From NCBI GenBank assembly GCA_050694215.1, contig JBOGXB010000099.1:1-5475 (forward strand): 5,475 nucleotides of DNA, given 5' to 3'. The notes beneath the pieces were generated by a model, which was not told the DNA's origin, ran no database searches, and saw nothing but the letters and a program-made list of their open reading frames with translations. The DNA comes from JBOGXB01 sp050694215. GTDB lineage: Bacteria > Actinomycetota > CADDZG01 > WHSQ01. Positions 1-4,733 of the stretch are shown piece after piece. Position 1 is the first letter of the stretch; each line of letters begins with the position of its first letter. The position numbers and the translations under genes were made by a program.

Positions 1-87
1 GCTGATCTTCCGCGGATCGAGGTCGGGGGGTGGAGTCGAGGTGCCTCCCCCGGGTACGAGCTTGGCGACCTTCTCCCTAATGGCCAT
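1..87 (-). CDS. nuoI: Probable NADH-quinone oxidoreductase subunit I (NuoI), N-terminal 29 codons only
   Basis: An ATG at 87-85 opens a frame that stays open to the window edge. It lies 3 nt after the nuoH stop and has a GGAG Shine-Dalgarno (95-98, minus strand) 7 nt upstream. The visible product begins MAIREKVAKL, followed by a Gly/Thr/Pro-rich stretch with PPPDLDP. NuoI would be the peripheral-arm protein carrying two 4Fe-4S clusters that pass electrons to NuoB, but its CxxCxxCxxxCP motifs would lie beyond the edge, so the assignment rests on position: nuoI normally follows nuoH. The flexible Pro-rich start is not typical of the NuoI proteins I recall, so an N-terminal extension or a different subunit is possible. 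That this is a translated gene is fairly sure; the name is moderate. Confidence 0.55.
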   Translation of the reverse strand, partial: MAIREKVAKLVPGGGTSTPPPDLDPRKIS

Positions 88-90
88 CGA

Positions 91-1122
91 TCATCTCCAC
101 AAAGCGTCGGGCGCGTACAGGATCCACGCGCCGGTGAGGAGGATGAGACCAAGCGATGCCGGGATGAGGTACTTCCACGCGAACTTCTGCAGCTGGTCCT
201 CGCGGAGACGCGGGAAAGTAAAACGGATCCAGAAGATGAGGAAGATCATGAGCACAGTCTTCACGAAGAACCACAGGATCCCGGGAATCACCTCGAGCGG
301 CTCCCACGGGACGATGGGCCTGTAGCCGCCGAGGAAGAGGGTGGCGGCGAGCGCTCCGAAGACGACGATGTGGCTCATCTCCGCGAAGAAGACTCCGAAT
401 ATGAACCTCATCCCCGTGTACTCAGTGAAGGGGCCGGTGATGATCTCGGACTCTGCTATCGGCATGTCGAACGGCGGGAGCGTCATCTCCGCAATCGCCC
501 CCGTGAGAAAGATCACGAACGCGATCAGACCGATGCCGGGCGGCCAGACGATGAACGGCCAGTCCTGCGCCTCGACGATGCCGACGACCGAGAGGGTGCC
601 GGCGAGCATCGCGATCACGGCTGCGGTGAAAACGATCGGAAGTTCGTATGCGATGAGCTGCGCGGCCGCGCGCAGCGAGCCGATGAGCGCGTACTTGTTG
701 GCGCTCGCCCACCCGGCGACGAGCGTGCCGATGGTTCCGATCGATCCGATCGCCAGGAGATAGAAGATCCCGACGTCGAGGTCCTCCACGATGAGGCTCC
801 GGTCGACCGGGATGACCAGGTAGAGCATCAGCACCGGAACGAAGATGATGGCGGGCGCGATGCTGAACACGGGTTTGTCCGCAGCTTTCGGGATGATGTC
901 CTCCTTGAGCACGAACTTGATGCCGTCCGCAAGGGTCTGCGCCCATCCATGGAAGCCACCCGGATACATGGGACCCAGCCGGTGCTGCAGGTGCGCCAGC
1001 TCCTTGTGCATCGCGTAGCCTCCGGCAAGGGCGAGCACGGGTACGACGCTCAGGATCACGATGAGCTTGATTGCGAGCGCCCACCACGGCGTCAGCTCGA
1101 AGTTCGCGATGAACTCAGGCAC
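91..1122 (-). CDS. nuoH: NADH-quinone oxidoreductase subunit H (NuoH), complex I membrane subunit at the quinone-chamber entrance
   Basis: The product is 343 residues, a normal length, with about eight hydrophobic helices. NuoH joins the peripheral arm to the membrane arm and forms much of the quinone channel. Family motifs visible are LADGIKFVLKEDIIP (64-78), GWASANKYALIGSLRAAAQL (137-156), AYELP (158-162), PPFDMP (216-221), TEYTG (233-237) and RLREDQLQKFAWK (305-317). It differs from classical NuoH at two places. The usual ERR/ERK-xxx-Q-x-R-x-GPNRxGPxG reads MHKELAHLQHRLGPMYPGGFHG (split here as 38-47 and 48-59), and the PEAE after PFDLP is PIAE, with Ile222 for the first Glu. I recall similar changes in NuoH of the actinobacterial second nuo cluster. 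The start is GTG (1122-1120); only a weak GAGAG stands upstream. The gene follows nuoD by 39 nt, exactly where nuoEFG sit in canonical operons. Confidence 0.96.
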   Translation of the reverse strand: MPEFIANFELTPWWALAIKLIVILSVVPVLALAGGYAMHKELAHLQHRLGPMYPGGFHGWAQTLADGIKFVLKEDIIPKAADKPVFSIAPAIIFVPVLMLYLVIPVDRSLIVEDLDVGIFYLLAIGSIGTIGTLVAGWASANKYALIGSLRAAAQLIAYELPIVFTAAVIAMLAGTLSVVGIVEAQDWPFIVWPPGIGLIAFVIFLTGAIAEMTLPPFDMPIAESEIITGPFTEYTGMRFIFGVFFAEMSHIVVFGALAATLFLGGYRPIVPWEPLEVIPGILWFFVKTVLMIFLIFWIRFTFPRLREDQLQKFAWKYLIPASLGLILLTGAWILYAPDALWR

Positions 1123-1161
1123 TGAGAGTCTCTCGCTGCGCGGGGACTTGTCGTGAGAATC

Positions 1162-2322
1162 TCACCGGTCGATGTCTCCCAGGACGAAGAAGAAGGAGCC
1201 AAGGATCGCGATCATGTCCGCGACGAACGTGTTCTTGAGGACGTAGGGGAGAGCCGAGACATTACTGAAGCTCGGCGTGCGGATCTTCATGCGGTACGGC
1301 CTGCGGTCGCCGTCGGATACGAGATAGAAGCCGAGCTCGCCGAGCGGGTTCTCCGTCCGCACGTAGACCTCACCCTCGGGAGCCTGGATCACGCGGGGGA
1401 CCTTGCCGATCACCGGACCGGAGGGAATTCCCTCGATCGCCTGCTCGACGATCTTCGCCGACTCGACGCACTCGTGGACGAGCAGCCAGAAACGATCGAA
1501 GCAGTCGCCGTTGGGGGCTGAGTGGACGTCGAAGTCGAACTGGTCGTAGACGAGATACGGCTCGTCCTTCCGAACGTCCATATCGATGTTCGAGGCGCGA
1601 GCGATCGGGCCGCTGACGCCGTACGCGTACGCGACCTGAGTGGGCAGCACTCCGACCCCTATGGTGCGCTCCTTGAAGATCTCGTTGCCCAGAAGCAGGT
1701 CCTCGTACTGGTCGAGCCGCTGGATGACCTGGCGCACGCCCTTCAATGCCTGCTGGTAGAAGCCGCGCGGCACGTCCTCCTTGAGCCCCCCAGCGCGAAG
1801 GAAACCGAAATGCATCCGGCCCCCGGTCGCCATCTCCATCGCGAACTGGATGTCCTCGCGTTCTCGGAACGCATAGAAAGTAGGCGTGATTGCGCCGAGC
1901 TCGGCGCCGAACGAGGCGAAGAACATGAGGTGGTTGAGGATCCGGTTCATCTCGCAAAGGATCACGCGCAGGTACTGGGCGCGCGGCGGCACCTCCACCT
2001 CCATGAGTCTCTCCACGGCCAGCCACATCGGGAGCTCGTTGTTGATCCCCGAGAGCCAGTCCATGCGCGAGATGAGCTGCGTGACCTGCCTGTAGTCGCG
2101 CGCCTCAACCAGCTTCTCGTAACCCCGATGCATGTAGCCGATCACGGGCTCGGCGTCGACCAGCACCTCTCCGTCGATTGTGGCGAGCAGCCTGAACACC
2201 CCGTGGGTCGCCGGATGCTGCGGTCCGACGTTGAGCACCATCTGCTGCGTCTCGAGGCCACCCTCGGCGACCTCCGCCACGACCTCTTCGGGCCAGCGGA
2301 TCGGCTCCTCTACTTTGGCCAT
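1162..2322 (-). CDS. nuoD: NADH-quinone oxidoreductase subunit D (NuoD), 49-kDa quinone-site subunit
   Basis: The product is 386 residues, the usual size for a stand-alone NuoD not fused to NuoC. It is related to the large subunit of NiFe hydrogenases and, with NuoB, forms the quinone head-group pocket in the connecting module. Motifs include NVGPQHPATHGVFRL (31-45), IGYMHRGYEK (61-70), RILNHL (127-132), ITPTFYAFRERE (145-156), SGPIARAS (237-244), DVRKDEPY (249-256), PLGELGFYLVSDG (326-338) and a C-terminal LGDIDR. The pocket His is present (His40). Trp89 stands where bovine Tyr108 / Thermus Tyr87 binds quinone, at the invariant 49-residue spacing from the His. Glu141 stands where bovine Asp160 is expected. 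The ATG at 2322-2320 has a GGAAGGG site (2328-2334) 5 nt away. nuoC ends 13 nt upstream. Confidence 0.98.
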   Translation of the reverse strand: MAKVEEPIRWPEEVVAEVAEGGLETQQMVLNVGPQHPATHGVFRLLATIDGEVLVDAEPVIGYMHRGYEKLVEARDYRQVTQLISRMDWLSGINNELPMWLAVERLMEVEVPPRAQYLRVILCEMNRILNHLMFFASFGAELGAITPTFYAFREREDIQFAMEMATGGRMHFGFLRAGGLKEDVPRGFYQQALKGVRQVIQRLDQYEDLLLGNEIFKERTIGVGVLPTQVAYAYGVSGPIARASNIDMDVRKDEPYLVYDQFDFDVHSAPNGDCFDRFWLLVHECVESAKIVEQAIEGIPSGPVIGKVPRVIQAPEGEVYVRTENPLGELGFYLVSDGDRRPYRMKIRTPSFSNVSALPYVLKNTFVADMIAILGSFFFVLGDIDR

Positions 2323-2335
2323 CGCTTCCCTTCCA

Positions 2336-2887
2336 CTACCGGCCTCCGGCAGCGGCTTCGTCGGGATCCTTCGCGCCCGGCCAGTCCTTGACCAGGGCGC
2401 GGCTGGGGAGCTTGAAGGACTTGAGCCCGGGGTGGCCCTCGAAGTCCTCGGGCAGATAGAGGTTGCTCAGGTTCGGATGTCCCTCGAAGCGGATCCCGAA
2501 CATCTCGTGGCACTCACGCTCGTGCCATTCGGCTCCACGGAACACACCCGTCAATGTGGGGCACACGGGGGCCGCGATGTCGACGGGCACATGGACGGTC
2601 GCGTGGACGGCGTGCTCGGGTGAGTAGACGTGCACCAGTACCTCGAGCCCGCCCGGCTTGTCCTCTTCACTTGTCTTCAGCTCGGTTCGGTCGACGGCGG
2701 ACAGGAAGGTGAAGAAGCGGCACGCGAGCCCCTCCGTGTCGCGCAGCCTGGTGATCACCTCGACCAGGTTCGCCGGCGGGCACGTGATGTCGAGGTGCCC
2801 GTAAGAGAGCTCGACGGTGTCCGCGAACCCTCCCAGAGCGTCGCGAGCCCGGTCGAGAGCCTGCTCCCCGGAGACTCGCTCGATCAT
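2336..2887 (-). CDS. nuoC: NADH-quinone oxidoreductase subunit C (NuoC), 30-kDa peripheral subunit
   Basis: From the ATG at 2887-2885 the product is 183 residues. NuoC is a structural subunit of the quinone-reducing module that packs against NuoD and NuoB and carries no cofactor. The 30-kDa signature lies near the C-terminus: AEWHERECHEMFGIRFEGHP (119-138), then NLYLPEDFEGHPGLKSF; a Ser sits where the signature usually has a basic residue or Pro. The N-terminal half has the expected mixed fold, with FFTFLSAVDRTE (58-69). The start is ambiguous: GTG at 2893-2891 is in frame and 6 nt after GGTGGT, while the ATG overlaps the stop of a 7-codon reading frame in an ATGA arrangement. It follows nuoB by 20 nt. 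NuoC and NuoD are separate here, unlike the fused NuoCD of enterobacteria. Confidence 0.95.
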   Translation of the reverse strand: MIERVSGEQALDRARDALGGFADTVELSYGHLDITCPPANLVEVITRLRDTEGLACRFFTFLSAVDRTELKTSEEDKPGGLEVLVHVYSPEHAVHATVHVPVDIAAPVCPTLTGVFRGAEWHERECHEMFGIRFEGHPNLSNLYLPEDFEGHPGLKSFKLPSRALVKDWPGAKDPDEAAAGGR

Positions 2888-2920
2888 CGGCACCAGTGGA
2901 CCACCATTCAGATCCCTCCT
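2884..2920 (-). promoter_or_regulatory. nuoC initiation region: strong Shine-Dalgarno followed by a 7-codon mini-ORF
   Basis: AGGAGGG (2914-2920, minus strand), in the last codons of nuoB, is among the strongest Shine-Dalgarno sequences in the operon. The start it best serves, 6 nt away, is the ATG at 2907-2905, which follows the nuoB TGA directly. That frame reads MVVHWCR and stops at TGA 2886-2884, overlapping the nuoC ATG (2887-2885) as ATGA. The site is 20 to 26 nt from either likely nuoC start, too far for normal initiation. It may feed nuoC by termination-reinitiation, or an indel may have separated the ATG from the nuoC frame. Confidence 0.4.
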
Positions 2921-3438
2921 GCCAGACCGGCCTCGGGGATGTGGGGGATAGGGGTCGCGTGCCCCTTCCACTTCTCCTGCATGTTCTCGTCCTGGATCTT
3001 CTGCTGGAGCCGGATGATCCCCTGGAGGAGAGCCTCGGGCCGCGGGGGACACCCGGGGACGTAGACGTCGACCGGCATCACCTGGTCGCATCCCTTGGTG
3101 ACCGAGTACGAGTCCCAATAAGGCCCACCGCAGTTGGCGCAGGACCCCATTGAGATCACGTACTTCGGCTCGGGCATCTGGTCGTAGACGCGCTTGATCG
3201 GAGCAGCCATCTTGTCGGTGAGTGTGCCGGCGACGACCAGCAGGTCCGCCTGCCGTGGTGAGGCAGGGAATGGGATGACGCCGAAGCGGATGACGTCGAA
3301 CTTGCTGGCGAACGCCGCGCCCATCTCTATGCCGCAGCAAGCGAGACCGAACTGCATGACCCACAGCGAATACTTTCGGCTCCAGTTCAGCAGCGCGGAG
3401 ACCGGCTGAGGCAGCTTGACCTTCTCGATCACAGCCAC
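2908..3438 (-). CDS. nuoB: NADH-quinone oxidoreductase subunit B (NuoB), carrier of iron-sulfur cluster N2
   Basis: The product is 176 residues from the chosen GTG. NuoB binds the terminal 4Fe-4S cluster N2, which donates electrons to quinone at the NuoB/NuoD interface. The four ligands are visible: the adjacent Cys34-Cys35 in GLACCGIEM, Cys100 in SMGSCANCGG and Cys130 in YVPGCPPRP. Other family blocks are NWSRKYSLW (18-26), RQADLLVVAGTLTDKMA (62-78) and PEALLQGI (134-141). The frame is open further upstream, but that part only shadows nuoA. GTG at 3438-3436 is preferred because AAGGG (3446-3450) lies 7 nt before it; GTG at 3432-3430 would instead give a 4-nt GTGA overlap with the nuoA stop. 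Either way nuoA and nuoB overlap, which suggests translational coupling. Confidence 0.97.
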   Translation of the reverse strand: MAVIEKVKLPQPVSALLNWSRKYSLWVMQFGLACCGIEMGAAFASKFDVIRFGVIPFPASPRQADLLVVAGTLTDKMAAPIKRVYDQMPEPKYVISMGSCANCGGPYWDSYSVTKGCDQVMPVDVYVPGCPPRPEALLQGIIRLQQKIQDENMQEKWKGHATPIPHIPEAGLAGGI

Positions 3439-3797
3439 TCGAGCACCCTTTTCTTGATCGCGTAGACGAGGGCGAGGGCGAGGATCCCGATGAAAATCAC
3501 CATCTCGACGAAGGCTTGCGTGCCGAGGCGCTCGAACACGATGGCCCAAGGGAATAGGAACACCGCCTCGACGTCGAAGACGACGAAGAGCAAGGCGAAG
3601 ATGTAGTAGCGGACGTTGACCTGGCTCCAGCCCTGGCCGATCGGGTCGATGCCCGACTCGTAGGTGGTGAGCTTCTCCGGGTGCTGGACCCGGGGCTGGA
3701 TGACCCTGGAAAGGAGGATGGTCCCAAAGACCAGCACCGCTCCCGCGGCGGCGAAGATCGCGATCGTTACGTACTGGCCGAAATAACCCTCAGGCAC
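3429..3797 (-). CDS. nuoA: NADH-quinone oxidoreductase subunit A (NuoA), three-helix membrane subunit
   Basis: From GTG at 3797-3795 the product is 122 residues, the normal NuoA length. It has three transmembrane helices (about 7-33, 63-89, 97-115). NuoA helps hold the peripheral arm to the membrane arm, and its first loop borders the quinone chamber. The loop signature TYESGIDPIGQGWSQVNVRY (45-64) and the second-helix motif LLFVVFDVEAVFLFPW (69-84), with the conserved Asp and Glu of FDVE, identify it. The frame stays open upstream to an ATG at 3932, but the extra 45 residues are basic, low in hydrophobicity and unlike the family. The GTG has AGGAG (3808-3812) 10 nt upstream. It is the first gene of the operon and overlaps nuoB by 10 nt. 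Confidence 0.95.
   Translation of the reverse strand: MPEGYFGQYVTIAIFAAAGAVLVFGTILLSRVIQPRVQHPEKLTTYESGIDPIGQGWSQVNVRYYIFALLFVVFDVEAVFLFPWAIVFERLGTQAFVEMVIFIGILALALVYAIKKRVLEWL
3446..3450 (-). promoter_or_regulatory. Ribosome binding site of nuoB inside the nuoA 3' end
   Basis: AAGGG on the minus strand, 7 nt before the GTG at 3438. It favours this GTG over the second GTG at 3432, which would be 13 nt away. It lies within the last codons of nuoA, as expected for coupled genes. Confidence 0.6.
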
Positions 3798-3848
3798 CTG
3801 AAGTGTGCTCCTGCTCCCGCGTGTCCATAGAGATTCGGTGTTGTCGTG

Positions 3849-3884
3849 GGGTTCCCAGGGTCGACGCAAACGCCCTGGATACCC
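3849..3884. repeat. Imperfect 12-bp inverted repeat upstream of nuoA
   Basis: GGGTTCCCAGGG (3849-3860) and CCCTGGATACCC (3873-3884) pair at 10 of 12 positions around a 12-nt loop; the inner 6 bp (CCAGGG/CCCTGG) are perfect. It lies 52 to 87 nt upstream of the nuoA GTG. In the nuo transcript it would form a GC-rich hairpin with a 2x2 internal loop. No U-run follows on either strand, so it is not an intrinsic terminator. It could be a leader structure or a protein-binding operator. Confidence 0.5.
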
Positions 3885-3933
3885 TTCGCAAACTAACACG
3901 CAGGCCCTCTCGGACCGGCTCTTCGTTCCCATG

Positions 3934-3948
3934 TGAAACTCGATTTCA
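3934..3948. promoter_or_regulatory. Small palindrome TGAAA-N5-TTTCA, possible operator
   Basis: TGAAACTCGATTTCA has 5-bp perfect arms and a 5-bp spacer. It lies 26 to 40 bp before the ATG of the rightward gene, where a repressor could act on that promoter. Arms this short arise often by chance, so support is weak. Confidence 0.2.
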
Positions 3949-3962
3949 ATGCGCCGACACCT

Positions 3963-3966
3963 AGGA
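3963..3966 (+). promoter_or_regulatory. Ribosome binding site of the chimeric gene
   Basis: AGGA lies 7 nt before the ATG at 3974. It supports this start and suggests that the N-terminal, membrane-protein part is really translated. Confidence 0.5.
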
Positions 3967-3973
3967 TCGACCG

Positions 3974-4714
3974 ATGCAGACCGAGCGGCCGTCGGTGCGA
4001 GCCGGCGACTCGATCCTCGCCGGGATCAAAGCACTCGGGGCGCCGCCCTTCCGCACCTTGTGGGCGCTGAGCCTCTTCCTGAGCCTCGTCTCCAACAGCG
4101 TCACCGAGAGCTCCGATGACGCCGCTCTCTGGGGTTCGCTCGTGTTGCTGGTCATCTCCACTTACGTCCAGATAGCCACCACGCTCGCCGCGGGAAGGTC
4201 ACAACCGGAGCCGCGAGCGGATTCGTGGATACGGGGAGCCTTTGCGCGGCGCTGCTTCTGGCGTTTCGTCGCGACCGGGCTCATCTCCGTGCTGCTGGTC
4301 GCCGTCGGTCTCTTCGCCCTGATCCGCGAGCGCAAGATGCCCATCGTCGGCACGGGCGCCGGCATCTGGTCATGGATCCACCTTGACGACGCTGCTCGTG
4401 CCACGGTCGCGGCTCTCGAGCGGGGTGAAAGGGGCATCTACAACGTCGTCGACGACGAGCCTGCCCCGGTCATCGAATGGCTTCCCTACCTCGCGGAGAT
4501 AGTCGGCGCCAGACGCCCGATGCGAGTTCCTGTATGGCTTGCTCGGATCCTCGCCGGTGAAGTCGTCGTCAGGATGATGACCACGAGCCGAGGTGCATCG
4601 AATCGGAAAGCCAAGGAGGAACTCGGGTGGCAGCCGGCCTGGCGCACGTGGCGCGACGGGTTCCGGAACGGCCTGGTCGAAGCGTCGCCCACCGCGAGCG
4701 CGGGGGCGGCATGA
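3974..4714 (+). CDS. Chimeric protein: N-terminal membrane-protein segment fused to the C-terminal part of an NAD-dependent epimerase/dehydratase
   Basis: The 246-residue product reads as two unrelated halves. Residues 1-117 have hydrophobic segments at about 27-44, 52-72 and 98-117, with FRTLWALSLF, YVQIATTLAAGR and RRCFWRFVATGLIS. This looks like the beginning of a multi-pass membrane protein whose remaining helices are missing; I do not recognise a named family. Residues 118-246 match the end of extended-SDR epimerases: KMPIVGTGAGIWSWIHLDDA (121-140), GIYNVVDDEPAPVIEWLP (154-171), RGASNRKAKEELGWQPAWRT (206-225). The GxxGxxG NAD-binding motif and the YxxxK catalytic pair are absent, so epimerase activity is not expected. 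The join lies near codons 116-118 (4319-4327). There is no frameshift or stop, and a good AGGA site precedes the ATG. A genomic deletion is the simplest explanation; mis-assembly is the alternative. It lies 19 nt before an ECF41 sigma gene, whose usual partners include epimerases. Confidence 0.8.
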   Translation: MQTERPSVRAGDSILAGIKALGAPPFRTLWALSLFLSLVSNSVTESSDDAALWGSLVLLVISTYVQIATTLAAGRSQPEPRADSWIRGAFARRCFWRFVATGLISVLLVAVGLFALIRERKMPIVGTGAGIWSWIHLDDAARATVAALERGERGIYNVVDDEPAPVIEWLPYLAEIVGARRPMRVPVWLARILAGEVVVRMMTTSRGASNRKAKEELGWQPAWRTWRDGFRNGLVEASPTASAGAA

Positions 4715-4721
4715 TTCTCAT

Positions 4722-4726
4722 AGAGG
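4722..4726 (+). promoter_or_regulatory. Ribosome binding site of the ECF41 sigma factor gene
   Basis: AGAGG lies 7 nt upstream of the ATG at 4734 and selects it as the start. It sits just after the chimera stop at 4714, consistent with co-transcription. Confidence 0.5.
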
Positions 4727-4733
4727 TGACCGA

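Larger units (their letters stand above)
3798..3973. promoter_or_regulatory. Divergent intergenic region, presumed nuo operon promoter and leader
   Basis: These 176 bp separate the start of the nuo operon (leftward) from a rightward gene, so they should hold promoters in both directions. I could not find a convincing sigma70-type -35/-10 pair on either strand. On the minus strand TTGAAA occurs but lacks a TATAAT-like box at 16-18 nt. The region contains the inverted repeat at 3849-3884 and the small palindrome at 3934-3948, listed separately. Confidence 0.5.

Noticed and set aside
737..756. Repetitive CGATCGATCCGATCG stretch
   Set aside because: It is explained by the conserved coding of the Ile-Gly-Ser-Ile-Gly-Thr region of NuoH and is too short to be a functional repeat array.
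370..1125. Plus-strand open frame of 251 codons antisense to nuoH
   Set aside because: Its very high Arg/Asp/Glu/His content is that of a shadow frame, and nuoH on the other strand is unmistakable.
1522..2391. Plus-strand open frame of 289 codons antisense to nuoD and nuoC
   Set aside because: It is Arg/His/Leu/Asp-rich with no recognisable motif, and lies fully opposite strongly supported nuo genes. Long antisense frames are common in GC-rich DNA.
3790..3828. 12-codon leader ORF overlapping the nuoA GTG (begins MDTREQ)
   Set aside because: Its ATG has no Shine-Dalgarno and the peptide shows no attenuator-like codon run.
3855..3878. Intrinsic terminator at the CCAGGG/CCCTGG hairpin
   Set aside because: No U-run follows on either strand, and it lies between divergent gene starts where no terminator is expected.
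3798..3932. Upstream extension of nuoA from the ATG at 3932 (45 extra residues)
   Set aside because: The extra residues are basic, resemble no NuoA N-terminus, and would cover the inverted repeat. GTG at 3797 gives the normal family length.
3932..3958. ECF41-like promoter TGTGAAA-N16-CGAC before the chimeric gene
   Set aside because: It differs from TGTCACA/CGTC at two of seven and one of four bases. Transcription would start on top of the AGGA site at 3963, and the ECF41 target promoter would belong to the lost epimerase start rather than to the membrane-protein gene.
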